64,000 nucleotides of DNA from CBDBDZ01 sp965204215 (GCA_965204215.1 CBDBDZ010000014.1:124001-188000), one strand, 5' to 3'. Shown: positions 52,012 to 62,109, numbered from the stretch's first letter. The notes: a model not told the origin generated them from the letters alone. Program-made: numbers and translations.

Positions 52012-52545
52012 ATGAGCAAATTATCATCAAAGCAAATATTAACTAGGTTCATTCAAAACACTGGAAAGATGGAAGAAGTAACTTACCGATTCTGGGATGT
52101 CGTCATTAAAGCTCTAGGTTTTGTAGCTATTGTTATATCCATATTTTTTAATGGTTGTCAGTATAGTGATTCGACACAACGCGAGTACCAAAAAGAATAT
52201 TGGGCAAAGCAGTTAGAAAGTTGTGAAGAAGTGGCTGAATCATTAGCTGCAATTAGTCTAAAGTCAAAAGATAATGAAGCTATGCAAGAAGACGATGACC
52301 TTAAAGTTTTTCAATATTACATCGGTAAAAATAGATTGTATTTGAGTAGTGAAGCTCTTGATTACGTGCAAAACTTTGGTTTGAAGTTAAATAGCTGCTT
52401 AACTGAAAGAAAATGCAGCACAACAAACTTTACATCTCTTGTTATGGGATTTGTTGAAATTTGCAGGAGAGACATATCAAACTATTGGGATATCCCATTA
52501 GAGAAACTTGGCAAATCGGCTTACAGAGATGATTACAAAAATTAA
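52012..52545 (+). CDS. Unrecognised single-pass membrane protein (pair, gene 1)
   Basis: A 177-residue protein with one hydrophobic segment near 28-47 (DVVIKALGFVAIVISIFFNG) and a soluble part of about 130 residues with four cysteines (ESCEEVAE, LNSCLTERKCS, VEICRRD). It ends 17 bases before the next gene on the same strand, so they form a pair. The AT content is higher than in the core genes and the pair is framed by IS30 and IS1634 copies, so it was probably acquired. No family recognised. Confidence 0.7.
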   Translation: MSKLSSKQILTRFIQNTGKMEEVTYRFWDVVIKALGFVAIVISIFFNGCQYSDSTQREYQKEYWAKQLESCEEVAESLAAISLKSKDNEAMQEDDDLKVFQYYIGKNRLYLSSEALDYVQNFGLKLNSCLTERKCSTTNFTSLVMGFVEICRRDISNYWDIPLEKLGKSAYRDDYKN

Positions 52546-52562
52546 AAAAGCCAGTCGGTTTA

Positions 52563-54374
52563 GTGTCAGTAAATCCTCATAATTTCAATGTGATTAAACC
52601 AGAACTCACCCAAGGATTTATCAAGTTTTTTAAGAGTAACAGTAATAAAAATCAGAGGGAGTGGATTTTAAACAAATACCACTATATAGCCATCTTTATG
52701 GTTGCATTAATAATAGTTTGCAAAGAGTATGATAGAGAAGTTATCAATTTTTTGAACCTTCATAATTCAGCGCTAAACTGGTTTCTATCATTAATTGCGT
52801 TACTTTTGTTATTTATAGTGCTTTTCGATATTTTATTTATAAGGGCATTTTGTATGTCCGAGAAAAACTGGAAAATAGCCGAATTCATTTGGTTTTTTGT
52901 GGCAAGTTTTACCTTGATAACTTTTGTTACACAACTAAATGAATTTTTTAAAGTTTCAGAGGATTATCAAAAAGAGTCTATTTTAAAAGTGGAGTACAGT
53001 TATTTCTTATCTGATTTAAACAATAAATCTTTGAGTATGTATTGTAAGAATTACAATGGATTAGCTGAAGGGGTTAAACTTTCTGAAGTAAGTCCGAAAA
53101 CTAAATTTTGTTTTAAATACGACCTACTTTTTAATGAGGCATTGTTTAAAGTACAGCACAATGAGTCTATTGGTATAATTCAACGAGAAGATTATTATCA
53201 TGGTAGTATTGATACTGAAATATTAAATGTCATGGATACAGTCACAAGTAGTTACAATGAATATGTAAAGCTCGTCCATGAGTATAGTCCAGCACCTTAT
53301 AATAATCCCAATCGTCCAAGTGTTAGTCTGATATTATTTGCGTCTGCAATGTTTACAATAGCTCTTGCCCTTAGAATTACAAAGATACTTGCTGATTTGC
53401 ATTTTTTAAAGTTGAAGGACAATAAAACTGAAAAAGGGCGATATGTAAATTTAAACATTTATAATAGTAATAACCCGTTATTGTTTAATCCGAATACACA
53501 ATTCTTTAAGTTACCTATCTTATGGATATTTATCTCGCTGATTTTAATAGTCGCGTTTGTTATTACGCAGTCTATTATCTCCAATACTAATTTAGATTTA
53601 GGCGACAGCTATAGCAGTAGCTGGTTTAACAATATTGTTGAGAAATTCCAAGTACCTATAGGAATACTTGCCCTACTAATTCCTATTATTGCTATTCTCA
53701 ATGCCAATCATCGCTCCGAACAAGCTAAAAAACAAATTGAAATTAACCAAGAGCAAAACATTTTCGCTAATCACTATAAACACCTAGATAGTTTCAAAGC
53801 ACATGTAGAAGAAATTATTAAATCACATAATCTAATGTACTTTGAAATTATTAGTATTGTTAACCTTCATAAGTGTTGCTTCCCTAAATCACTTGAAGGG
53901 ATTAGGAATTTAGATAAAAAATTAATTGATTTGATAAATTATCAACTAAGTACTCTATACAATAGTTTGAAATCAATGGGGGAAAGCGATAAAACTCAAA
54001 TTTCCGAGAAATTGCTACTAGAACTAATCTCTCCTATAAATGTTATTGAACGTGAGCTATTTATTATTAATCAAGAGGATAAAAATAAATTGTTCAAGAT
54101 TATTGATAATGCCCCTGTGAATCCAAATACTTTTAAAGATGCCTTTGAGAATATCCAGTCTCGGTTAACTTTCATTAAAGACATTTTAGATTATGAAGGA
54201 GAAATCAATAATTTAAATTGGTTAATATATTTTATAAACTTTCCAGTTGAGGATTCATGGGGAGATGTATGCCTTGAAGTTAACCATGAATATGTTAATT
54301 TTCAAATGCCATCATTAGCGTTAGGATATTCTTTATTTGAAAATTACGATTCAAAAGTTAAAGAATTATACTAA
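52563..54374 (+). CDS. Unrecognised multi-pass membrane protein with a long cytosolic tail (pair, gene 2)
   Basis: A 603-residue protein starting with GTG. Membrane segments lie near 39-53, 70-96, 105-122, 253-272, 317-338 and 361-380. Between the third and fourth is a 130-residue loop (YCKNYNGLAEGVKLSEVSP). The C-terminal 220 residues begin with NANHRSEQAKKQIEINQEQN and are helical, with repeated charged coils and no membrane segment. The arrangement (membrane channel-like part plus helical sensor tail) resembles several membrane-bound defence or signalling proteins in general shape only; I see no recognised domain. Confidence 0.72.
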   Translation: MSVNPHNFNVIKPELTQGFIKFFKSNSNKNQREWILNKYHYIAIFMVALIIVCKEYDREVINFLNLHNSALNWFLSLIALLLLFIVLFDILFIRAFCMSEKNWKIAEFIWFFVASFTLITFVTQLNEFFKVSEDYQKESILKVEYSYFLSDLNNKSLSMYCKNYNGLAEGVKLSEVSPKTKFCFKYDLLFNEALFKVQHNESIGIIQREDYYHGSIDTEILNVMDTVTSSYNEYVKLVHEYSPAPYNNPNRPSVSLILFASAMFTIALALRITKILADLHFLKLKDNKTEKGRYVNLNIYNSNNPLLFNPNTQFFKLPILWIFISLILIVAFVITQSIISNTNLDLGDSYSSSWFNNIVEKFQVPIGILALLIPIIAILNANHRSEQAKKQIEINQEQNIFANHYKHLDSFKAHVEEIIKSHNLMYFEIISIVNLHKCCFPKSLEGIRNLDKKLIDLINYQLSTLYNSLKSMGESDKTQISEKLLLELISPINVIERELFIINQEDKNKLFKIIDNAPVNPNTFKDAFENIQSRLTFIKDILDYEGEINNLNWLIYFINFPVEDSWGDVCLEVNHEYVNFQMPSLALGYSLFENYDSKVKELY

Positions 54375-54480
54375 TTTTGAATAGTTAATGACCATACAGT
54401 GACCCAAAAAGATGCTTGAGAGTTTTTCATTCCGTGATTTTATTTAAGTCATTGATTTAATTGGAGCGGGAGCCGTAGAC

Positions 54481-54495
54481 CCCCCGACTTCGACA
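54481..54495. repeat. Outer inverted repeat flanking the IS1634 element, left arm
   Basis: CCCGACTTCGACA (54483-54495) is the exact inverse of TGTCGAAGTCGGG at 56362-56374, outside the IS1634 element. The bases to the left (GGAGCGGGAGCCG, 54463-54475) resemble a tRNA acceptor end in reverse, but no tRNA can be folded. Confidence 0.5.
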
Positions 54496-54567
54496 GATTT
54501 GTCATCTAATCAAGCTTGAAAGCTACTAAATTGGTCAAAATACTTGGGTTTTGATTTGTAGTGCCTA

Positions 54568-56304
54568 GTTAATTTTTATTATTTACTTTCGTTTTGCACT
54601 GTGCTATAATGACGCTATGTTCGTTCGAGTTAAGTCCACTCCCAATAGCCCACGCAAAACTGTTCAAATTGTTGAAAGTATTCGCGATGGTAACAAAGTC
54701 AAGCAAAAGATAGTACGCTACGTTGGCGTTGCCATGAATGACGACGAACTGGTTAAATTAAAAGAAGTTGCCGAATATGTTAAAGCCAATATTGAGGCTG
54801 AACATCAGGCCAGTTTGTTTAATCCAGAGCAGGTCGCACAGCAAGTTATTGAAAGTAAATCACAATCTGAATCAAACAAACCGCTTCAGGTTGATTTAAA
54901 ACAACTGCGTGAACAACAGCGTGTCACTGTGGGTATCCATGAGATATATGGTCAATTATTCGATGAATTGGGTTTTGGTTCATCGATTGGTCACCCCAGC
55001 CATAATGTCAGTGCTGTTGATATTTTCCGCCATATTGTATTGGCTCGTATTGCTAATCCTGTCAGCAAACGAGAGACGGTGACCTCATTAGAGCAAGATT
55101 TTGGCATTAGCATCCCATTGGAGAAAGTCTATCGGATGATGGATAAATTGGATGATAAAGCGATTAATCGAATAAAGGATACCGTGCTATCAGGAACACG
55201 TCAGCTGGTAGGTCATGCTGTTGATGTGTTGTTCTTTGACTGTACAACACTTTATTTTGAATCTTTTACAGAAGATGAGTTAAAAAGCAATGGTTATAGT
55301 AAGGATATGAAGTTTAACCAGCCTCAGGTTCTGTTGGCGTTATTGGTGACTCAAGATGGGTTACCTGTCGGTTATGAAGTATATCCAGGCAACACATTTG
55401 AGGGTCATACGTTACAAGCAGCGATTGCTGATTTACACTTACACTATGACATTGAACGCATTGTATTTGTTGCTGACAGAGGGTTGCTGAGTCAGAATAA
55501 TTTGACTCATCTTGAAGCTCAGGAGATACCCTACATTGTGGGGGCTAAACTCAAGACCTTACCCCAACAAGAGCAAAGAGCCATCTTGAAACAAGTTGGC
55601 TATCTCAAACAAGGTAATGACGATGAACCCCGCAGCTATGAGTTTACATATCAGGGTAGACGCTGGATTGTTGAATATAATCATGCCCGAGCAGAGAAAG
55701 ACCGAAAGGATAGGGAGCAATCCATAGAACGCATTACTAAAAAACTTAAGCGAAGTAAGAATCCTAAGAGCCTGCTCAGCAATTTTGGTTACAAGAAGTA
55801 TTTGAAAATGGCAGGCGACACGCATATCAGTGTTGACCAGAGCAAAATAGAACGCGATTCCCAATGGGATGGGCTCAAGGGCGTAGTAACGTCATTAGAC
55901 ACCATGTCAGCACAGGGCGTTTTTGGTCATTACAAAGGGCTATGGCAAGTTGAAGACAGTTTTCGCATCACCAAACATGATCTGAAAGTACGCCCTATCT
56001 ATCACTGGACACCCAAACGCATTCAAGCTCATCTGGCTATCTCTTTTGTTGCATTTAGCTTAGTGCGATTCTTAAGCTATCGTGTCAAGCTCCAGCACAG
56101 AAAGTTATCACCTGCTGTGATCCGCAATGCGCTATTGCATGTTCAGCGTAGTCTATTGGTGCATATCAAAACGAAAGTGCTTTATTGCATTCCTTCCAAT
56201 GTTAACCCTGAGGCCAGCAAAATTTACCAGGTGATGGGTCGAAAACTCTCAACCACTCCATTCCAGCTAACGTAGAAACTTATAAATAACTCTTAATAAA
56301 TAGC
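54568..56304 (+). mobile_element. IS1634-family insertion sequence
   Basis: A single transposase gene is flanked by a 12-bp direct repeat TTGTAGTGCCTA (54556-54567 and 56305-56316), a plausible target duplication for a family known for long, variable duplications. Inverted ends are weak (AT-rich), so borders are approximate. Confidence 0.7.
54617..56275 (+). CDS. IS1634-family transposase
   Basis: A 552-residue DDE transposase. The N-terminus (MFVRVKSTPNSPRKTVQIVE) and LVEK-like linker are typical of IS1634 proteins. Catalytic parts: FFDCTTLYFESF (Asp near 208), IVFVADRGLLSQNNL (second Asp), and the C-terminal YKGLWQVEDSFRITKHDLKV (Glu). The frame is complete, so the element may still be active. 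Confidence 0.93.
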   Translation: MFVRVKSTPNSPRKTVQIVESIRDGNKVKQKIVRYVGVAMNDDELVKLKEVAEYVKANIEAEHQASLFNPEQVAQQVIESKSQSESNKPLQVDLKQLREQQRVTVGIHEIYGQLFDELGFGSSIGHPSHNVSAVDIFRHIVLARIANPVSKRETVTSLEQDFGISIPLEKVYRMMDKLDDKAINRIKDTVLSGTRQLVGHAVDVLFFDCTTLYFESFTEDELKSNGYSKDMKFNQPQVLLALLVTQDGLPVGYEVYPGNTFEGHTLQAAIADLHLHYDIERIVFVADRGLLSQNNLTHLEAQEIPYIVGAKLKTLPQQEQRAILKQVGYLKQGNDDEPRSYEFTYQGRRWIVEYNHARAEKDRKDREQSIERITKKLKRSKNPKSLLSNFGYKKYLKMAGDTHISVDQSKIERDSQWDGLKGVVTSLDTMSAQGVFGHYKGLWQVEDSFRITKHDLKVRPIYHWTPKRIQAHLAISFVAFSLVRFLSYRVKLQHRKLSPAVIRNALLHVQRSLLVHIKTKVLYCIPSNVNPEASKIYQVMGRKLSTTPFQLT

Positions 56305-56316
56305 TTGTAGTGCCTA

Positions 56317-56603
56317 ACTAAAATTGGGACTCTTTTAAAATCAATCACTTACGAAAAAAAGTGTCGAAGTCGGGAGTTGAACGCTAATTTCACTTCTAAG
56401 AGTTTGAATGTTATTGATAAACGCTTATTCTTCGATTCACTTCATAAGTGAATTACAAACCGCTACCTGGCTTTACAGCCCTTTTCAGTTCACACTGCTG
56501 CGTTATGGCTTTTGGTAAGGGCTACAACCATTACCTGCAAGCCATGCCTTGCATTATTTCCTGAAAATAACTGTAAATTCCAGGTTCAACTACGGAATCT
56601 AGG
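56317..56603. other. Gap with inverted repeats, no gene seen
   Basis: Between the IS1634 element and the DUF6586-like gene lie the right arm of the outer inverted repeat (56362-56374), the hairpin TTCACTTCATAAGTGAA (about 56436-56452) and the near-palindrome TGCAAGCCATGCCTTGCA. Nothing reads as a protein. Confidence 0.5.
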
Positions 56604-57059
56604 TTAATCATTAATTGATAATTGGCGCTGTAGTTGAATGATAGATTGTAGTTCTGAAATAGCTTGTTTTAATGTGTCGATTAAAGATAAATCCAGTTGG
56701 TCGCTGCTAATGGTATTTAATATTGAATGATTGCTATGTTGCGCCATTAATGTGGTCTCGTGCTGCATAGTAATTTGTTGCCAGTATTTGTTATTAACAA
56801 GTTGATTGATATTACCATTGACCAGTTGATGTTTGCCTAATAACACTTGAAACTGATCGATGGAAAGAATACTGTCCACATCAGGTAAAATCATTTCAAC
56901 GGCAATTTCTCGTAAATAGAAGACAGTTACTAAATACAGATGATATTGACATGAAACAATCAGACCTTGTTTTTTCCGTTGATTAGTTTGATTTTCAATA
57001 AGCTCAATATGATCTTGCGCCATCGTTAAATGTAAATTCACCAGTTGTGCGTAAGTCAC
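56604..57059 (-). CDS. DUF6586-like protein next to topA
   Basis: A 151-residue, mostly helical protein (LVNLHLTMAQDHIELIENQT, CQYHLYLVTVFYLREIAVEM). In Pseudomonas and relatives a short protein of this kind (DUF6586) lies next to topA in the same way, 19 bases downstream here. No enzymatic motif; role unknown. The resemblance is from memory of the neighbourhood and pattern. Confidence 0.65.
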   Translation of the reverse strand: MTYAQLVNLHLTMAQDHIELIENQTNQRKKQGLIVSCQYHLYLVTVFYLREIAVEMILPDVDSILSIDQFQVLLGKHQLVNGNINQLVNNKYWQQITMQHETTLMAQHSNHSILNTISSDQLDLSLIDTLKQAISELQSIIQLQRQLSIND

Positions 57060-57078
57060 AGATTTATGAATTGTTCGG

Positions 57079-59691
57079 TTATTTGCTCGTTACCCATTGG
57101 TTGTTGCGATAATAGCTGCTCCAGCCTGTAGCCTTGCCATTTTGTTCGGCACGAAGATATATTTCTTGAGTTTTACGAGAGTAGCGTACAATCACGTCGT
57201 TGCCATCAGTGTCAGTATCTGGTCCACTTAACAAATAGTGGTATTTAGGGTCTAATTCATCCTTATGGGAACGAATTTCAGCTAGCAAAGGTGCACGAGT
57301 TTCTCTATGTTTTGGGTATTGGCTAGCTGCTAAAAATAGTCCAGCTGCACCGTCGCGCAGTAAATAGTAATCATCAACTTTGGCACAGCGCAATTCAGGC
57401 ATGGGGACAGGATTCATTTTAGGTGGTGCTACTTGCCCATTCCGTAATAATTTACGAGTATTTTTACATTCGCTGTTAGAACAGCCAAAGTATTTTCCAA
57501 AGCGCCCGTCTTTGAGTTGCATTTCGTTGCTGCATTTATCGCATTCTAATGTTGGACCTTCGTAACCGCGTATTTTGAATTCTCCTCGTTCCAATTCATA
57601 GCCGGCACAATCTGGATTGTTAGCACAAATATGAATTTTGTACTGACTGTCTATAAGCCAGGGTTCCATAACGGAATTGCAACGCTTGCAACGCTTGCGA
57701 GTACGCAATAAGAAACCTTCCGAATCTTCATCTGCTTCGGTATTAATGGCTTCATCACCATTGGATAAGCTCATGGTCTTTTTGCAACGTTCTTTAGGAG
57801 GTAGTCCGTAACCCGAGCAACCCAAAAATACCCCAGTTGAAGCATTACGAATTTGCATTGGCTGCCCGCAATTTTCACAAGATAAGCCGATAGGAATCGG
57901 TTGATTATGGCGCATATCCTGCTGAGCCTTATCTAAATCCGTTAAAAATTTGTTGTAAAAATTATTGAGAGATTGTTTCCAGTTAATACTACCTGTGGCA
58001 ATATCATCTAATTGCTGTTCCATTCTTGCTGTGAATTCGTAGTCCATTAAATCACTAAAGCTATCAATAAGACGCTCAGTAACAATTTCAGCGACTTTTG
58101 CTGCATAAAAACGTTTATTTTCTAACCTGGCATAGCCTCTGTCTTGAATAGTCTGGATAATGCTGGCATAAGTTGATGGACGACCAACTCCACTTTTTTC
58201 CAATTCTTTAACCAGACTTGCCTCAGAATAACGTGCGGGCGGTTTGGTAAAGAGCTGTTTAGGATTTAAGGCTTGTAATTGTAAAGTCTCTCCCACGGCG
58301 TAGTCAGGTAATTCCTGTTCATCTTCCTTTTTGGTGGGAGTGGGCATTACTTTCTGATAGCCGTCAAATTTCATCACACGACCTTTGGCTCTGAGGTGAT
58401 AGTCTGCTGCTTGCACATCAATTACTGTAGATACAAATTGTGCATCAACCATTTGGCAGGCAACGAAACGCTGCCAAATTAATTGGTATAAGCGCCTGGC
58501 ATCTGGTTCCATAGCCGTTAGAGTGCTGGCAACCACATTGACATTGGAAGGACGTATAGCCTCGTGTGCTTCTTGTGCTCCAGCTTTGCTACTGTATTGC
58601 TTTGCTGTTTTGGGTAAATACTTATCGCCAAAATTTTTTTCAATGTATTGACGACAGTTTTGAATGGATTCTTCGCTTAAGTTCAGCGAGTCAGTTCGCA
58701 TATAAGTAATATGTCCAGCTTCGTATAATCGCTGTGCCAATGTCATGGTTTTGCGCACACCAAAGCCCATAGCAGCACTGGCAGCTTGTTGCAGGGTTGA
58801 CGTTATATATGGGGCGGGCGCTTTGGATTTAGTGGGCTTATCCTCTCTGTTTATCACGCTGTATTGTGCATTGCGTAAAGCCTCAACTGCTACATTTGAA
58901 GCCTGTTTGTTAGCAGGGCGATATTTTTTACCATCTGCTCCTCTCACTACCTCAAAGCGAACTTTTGACGTACTATTGTCTCTTAACAGGTCAGCATGCA
59001 ATATCCAAAATTCTTCTGGAATAAACGATTTAATTTCACGCTCACGCTCAACCAATATTCGTACCGCTACCGATTGAACACGACCTGCTGATAAGCCCCT
59101 GGCTACTTTTTGCCATAATAACGGCGATAACATAAAACCCACAATACGGTCTAAAAAGCGACGAGCTTGTTGCGCATTAACGCGATTGTAATCAATGGTG
59201 GATGGTTTAGAGAAAGCTTCTTTAATGGCTTTTTGAGTAATTTCATTAAAAACTACGCGTTTATAATTATGATTTTTACCAACCACTTCTTGCAAATGCC
59301 AGGCAATGGCTTCACCCTCTCTATCCAAATCCGTTGCGAGGTATATGGCATCGGCATTCTTAGCTAATTTTTTCAGTTCAGCGACTACTTTTTGTTTGCC
59401 GTCTAATACTTCATAACGTGCTAGCCAATCTTTATCGGGGTCTATGCCCATTCTGTCAAATAGCTTTTTTCTGTCGCGTTCTTTTATGTAATGCTGTTTT
59501 TTATCCGCATCCATTTTGCGCACTTTGACAGCTTCTTGTGCGGTTTGTTTTTTATCGCGTGTAACAGAGCCCGCTTTGGGTAGGTCTCGAATATGTCCAA
59601 CACTGGATTTAACAATAAAGTCATTGCCCAGATATTTATTAATCGTTTTGGCTTTTGCTGGAGACTCAACGATAACTAATGACTTGCCCAT
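57079..59691 (-). CDS. topA: DNA topoisomerase I
   Basis: Type IA topoisomerase that relaxes negative supercoils. The 870-residue protein has an N-terminal TOPRIM domain (KSLVIVESPAKAKTINKYLG, and the acidic DLDREGEA near 118), the catalytic tyrosine in EAGHITYMRTDSLNLS near 329, and C-terminal zinc ribbons (CENCGQPM...CSGYG, CKRCNSVM...CANNPDC, CDKCSNEM...CSNSEC) plus an extra domain. Complete and of usual length. Confidence 0.98.
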   Translation of the reverse strand: MGKSLVIVESPAKAKTINKYLGNDFIVKSSVGHIRDLPKAGSVTRDKKQTAQEAVKVRKMDADKKQHYIKERDRKKLFDRMGIDPDKDWLARYEVLDGKQKVVAELKKLAKNADAIYLATDLDREGEAIAWHLQEVVGKNHNYKRVVFNEITQKAIKEAFSKPSTIDYNRVNAQQARRFLDRIVGFMLSPLLWQKVARGLSAGRVQSVAVRILVEREREIKSFIPEEFWILHADLLRDNSTSKVRFEVVRGADGKKYRPANKQASNVAVEALRNAQYSVINREDKPTKSKAPAPYITSTLQQAASAAMGFGVRKTMTLAQRLYEAGHITYMRTDSLNLSEESIQNCRQYIEKNFGDKYLPKTAKQYSSKAGAQEAHEAIRPSNVNVVASTLTAMEPDARRLYQLIWQRFVACQMVDAQFVSTVIDVQAADYHLRAKGRVMKFDGYQKVMPTPTKKEDEQELPDYAVGETLQLQALNPKQLFTKPPARYSEASLVKELEKSGVGRPSTYASIIQTIQDRGYARLENKRFYAAKVAEIVTERLIDSFSDLMDYEFTARMEQQLDDIATGSINWKQSLNNFYNKFLTDLDKAQQDMRHNQPIPIGLSCENCGQPMQIRNASTGVFLGCSGYGLPPKERCKKTMSLSNGDEAINTEADEDSEGFLLRTRKRCKRCNSVMEPWLIDSQYKIHICANNPDCAGYELERGEFKIRGYEGPTLECDKCSNEMQLKDGRFGKYFGCSNSECKNTRKLLRNGQVAPPKMNPVPMPELRCAKVDDYYLLRDGAAGLFLAASQYPKHRETRAPLLAEIRSHKDELDPKYHYLLSGPDTDTDGNDVIVRYSRKTQEIYLRAEQNGKATGWSSYYRNNQWVTSK

Positions 59692-59717
59692 TGGTTTTAT
59701 ATGCTAGGCGATGCGCA

Positions 59718-61619
59718 CTATTGATAGGTTAACGGCGTATCAATATCTGCATTTTCCATAAGATAATCCTGATAGGCAATTAATGCTTGTACTGCCAGTG
59801 ATTGAGCGCGTTGCTGCGAAAGATTATTCAATTCTTCTTGGGTAAAATCTTCTCGTGAACCTGGCGTTTTGCTGTCTAATCTAAGCACGACTTTGTCGTC
59901 ATTGCGTTGGGTAAATTGTCGGACAACGGGAAGTTGGTTGTCGTGAATACTAAAAGCAAACTGGTCTTCTTCAAGATAGCTATTTCTGGTTGCGTCAATT
60001 TGTGCTTGCCATTCAACATTGTATTCCATTGCCAAGGTTTCAACATCATTACCAGCTTGCAATTTAGTCATTAAATCGTTAGCAATAACTTCCAGTGCAA
60101 CTGATGCTTTTTGTTGCTTTAAGGCTAATTCTACAGCATTTGATACCACTTCTAATTCAGGAATGTAACTGGGTTGTAACTCTTGAAGCTGAACTGCGAC
60201 AGCAGTATTAGATTCATCACTGTCACCTGTTATTTCTATCACATTAGATATCAATTTCTGGTTGAGTACTTCATCGCTAAAGGCGCTATTTACTACATTG
60301 GGATTAGCCATTAAACCTTCGCCGCCCTGTCTGGGAAAGGGTTCGCTTGTGGCTATTGTCAGGGGAATAATGTCTTGCATACTGACAACAACTTCTTCCA
60401 GGTTATCGTTTACATAGACACGGTCTTTTAAATCTTCTACCACTTCGGTATATTTTTGGGCAATACCTTCGTCAACCAATTCTTGTACAATGCTTGAGGT
60501 TTCTTCCTCTAATGTTCCCAAAGTTGAGCCACCACGACTAACCAATTTAATTAAATGAATACCGCTATCCGTTTCGACAGGTGTTGAAACTTGACCAACC
60601 TCTAATGCCGCCAATGCGCTTTCAAATGTCTCAGGAAAAGTTTCACCTTCGGTAAACCCGAGATTGCCACCATTAGCCGCTGAACCAAAATCATCAGAGT
60701 AATTGCTGGCTAATGATTCAAAGCTTTCACCACTTTGAATTTTTTCTTGAATGTCTTGAATTTTTTGCAAGTGAGAGCCATCGTCTTGAGGTTCTACTAA
60801 AATATGTGCCGCTTCTAAAAGCTCTGATTGCGGCTGCTGTTTTTTCAATTCATAGCGCTGCTGTATAGCATTGGAGTCTATTTTAACCAGTGGTAATAGT
60901 GCTTGACTATCTACGCTGATATATTTCACGACAACTTGGTCAGGCACACGGTAATTTTCCTGGTTTTCTTCAAAGTAAGCTTTTATTTCTTCTGGAGTCA
61001 CCTGGGCTTGTTCTATCTGTTGTGACACAGGTAATTTTAAATAAGTATAGTTGCGCTTTTCGCCCAATAGTTCTATATAATTATCTAAGGATACTTGGGT
61101 ATTAAATGAAGAACTGCGAATTGATTGTAAAAAGGTTTGGTAAATATAATCGTCTTCAATTTCGTTTAAAAAAGTTTGAGTAGTAAAGCCTAAATTTAAT
61201 AGCGTATTTTGATAAATGTCTTGAGAGAATTTACCATCAGCATGAAACTGTGGCATATCAAGAATTTCACGTTTTAAATTATTTTCACTAAAGCCTATAT
61301 TGTTGTCTTTTAACATACCAATAAACAATTTTTCGCGAATTAGGCGGCCTAGCACCGCTGGTCTGATACTGGCTTCTTCATAGTATCTCGGGTCTGCATT
61401 TTCACCTAGTTGTTCAATAATTTCTTGCTGCCTGTTACGCACACCGCGTTGTAAATCGAGCATGCTGATGACATGGCCATTAACTTCTGCTGCATCGGCA
61501 ACTCTAACCCCAGACTGGAACACAGAAGTTACGCCAAAAAATGCAAAAGGTATTGCAATAATGGCAACAATGATAAGTGCAACGGAACTGTTTTTTCGAC
61601 TGTTTATATATTGAATCAT
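59718..61619 (-). CDS. ppiD: Membrane-anchored peptidyl-prolyl isomerase PpiD
   Basis: A periplasmic chaperone held in the inner membrane by one N-terminal helix (VALIIVAIIAIPFAFFGVTS). At 633 residues it matches E. coli PpiD. A SurA-N-like part is followed by one parvulin domain near residues 262-355 (AHILVEPQDDGSHL, GGNLGFTEGETFPETFE, DSGIHLIKLVSR). It follows hupB, the standard lon-hupB-ppiD order. Confidence 0.95.
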   Translation of the reverse strand: MIQYINSRKNSSVALIIVAIIAIPFAFFGVTSVFQSGVRVADAAEVNGHVISMLDLQRGVRNRQQEIIEQLGENADPRYYEEASIRPAVLGRLIREKLFIGMLKDNNIGFSENNLKREILDMPQFHADGKFSQDIYQNTLLNLGFTTQTFLNEIEDDYIYQTFLQSIRSSSFNTQVSLDNYIELLGEKRNYTYLKLPVSQQIEQAQVTPEEIKAYFEENQENYRVPDQVVVKYISVDSQALLPLVKIDSNAIQQRYELKKQQPQSELLEAAHILVEPQDDGSHLQKIQDIQEKIQSGESFESLASNYSDDFGSAANGGNLGFTEGETFPETFESALAALEVGQVSTPVETDSGIHLIKLVSRGGSTLGTLEEETSSIVQELVDEGIAQKYTEVVEDLKDRVYVNDNLEEVVVSMQDIIPLTIATSEPFPRQGGEGLMANPNVVNSAFSDEVLNQKLISNVIEITGDSDESNTAVAVQLQELQPSYIPELEVVSNAVELALKQQKASVALEVIANDLMTKLQAGNDVETLAMEYNVEWQAQIDATRNSYLEEDQFAFSIHDNQLPVVRQFTQRNDDKVVLRLDSKTPGSREDFTQEELNNLSQQRAQSLAVQALIAYQDYLMENADIDTPLTYQ

Positions 61620-61672
61620 TTTCTTAAAATAATAAGCTATTTTACTTGCATTGAGTGGTGCGCTATCCTAAC

Positions 61673-61703
61673 AAAAAAAAGACGCGCTAAAAAGCGCGTC
61701 TTT
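61673..61703 (-). terminator. Terminator after hupB
   Basis: AAAGACGCGCT and AGCGCGTCTTT form a perfect 11-bp stem with a 4-base loop, followed on the minus strand by a run of T. It separates hupB from ppiD, 52 bases past the hupB stop. Confidence 0.9.
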
Positions 61704-61754
61704 ATCAACAGGATTAACTTATTACAGTTAATCCACAAATATTTGTATTTGTGC

Positions 61755-62027
61755 TTAGTTGACAGCGTCTTTTAATGCTTTGCCCGCCTTGAAGCCAGGA
61801 ACATTTGAAGCCGCGATTTGAATAGCCTCACCAGTGCGAGGGTTGCGACCGCTTCTAGCTTCACGTTTCTTTGCAGCAAAAGTGCCAAAACCAACCAATG
61901 ATACTGAATCACCATTGGCTAGAGCGCCAGTTATTGCTTCGGTAGTTGCGTCAAGTGCTCGACCTGCTGAAGTTTTAGAAATGCCTGCTGAAGATGCAAT
62001 CGCATCAATTAATTCGCTTTTGTTCAC
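61755..62027 (-). CDS. hupB: DNA-binding protein HU-beta
   Basis: A 90-residue nucleoid protein: MNKSELIDAIASSAGISKTS, then the beta arms GFGTFAAKKREARSGRNPRT with the DNA-intercalating proline in NPRTG. It lies between lon and ppiD with its own promoter and terminator. Confidence 0.98.
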   Translation of the reverse strand: MNKSELIDAIASSAGISKTSAGRALDATTEAITGALANGDSVSLVGFGTFAAKKREARSGRNPRTGEAIQIAASNVPGFKAGKALKDAVN

Positions 62028-62109
62028 TATAGTACCTATGAAGTATTGTTAAAAGATTGAGTTAGATTAAGGTGTGTTAGCAGTATTGATATCTGCCAAG
62101 CACCTAACA

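Noticed and set aside
54461..54495. A tRNA gene on the minus strand before the IS1634 element
   Set aside because: The acceptor-like GCGGGAGCCG does not pair with a 5' acceptor arm and no anticodon stem can be formed.
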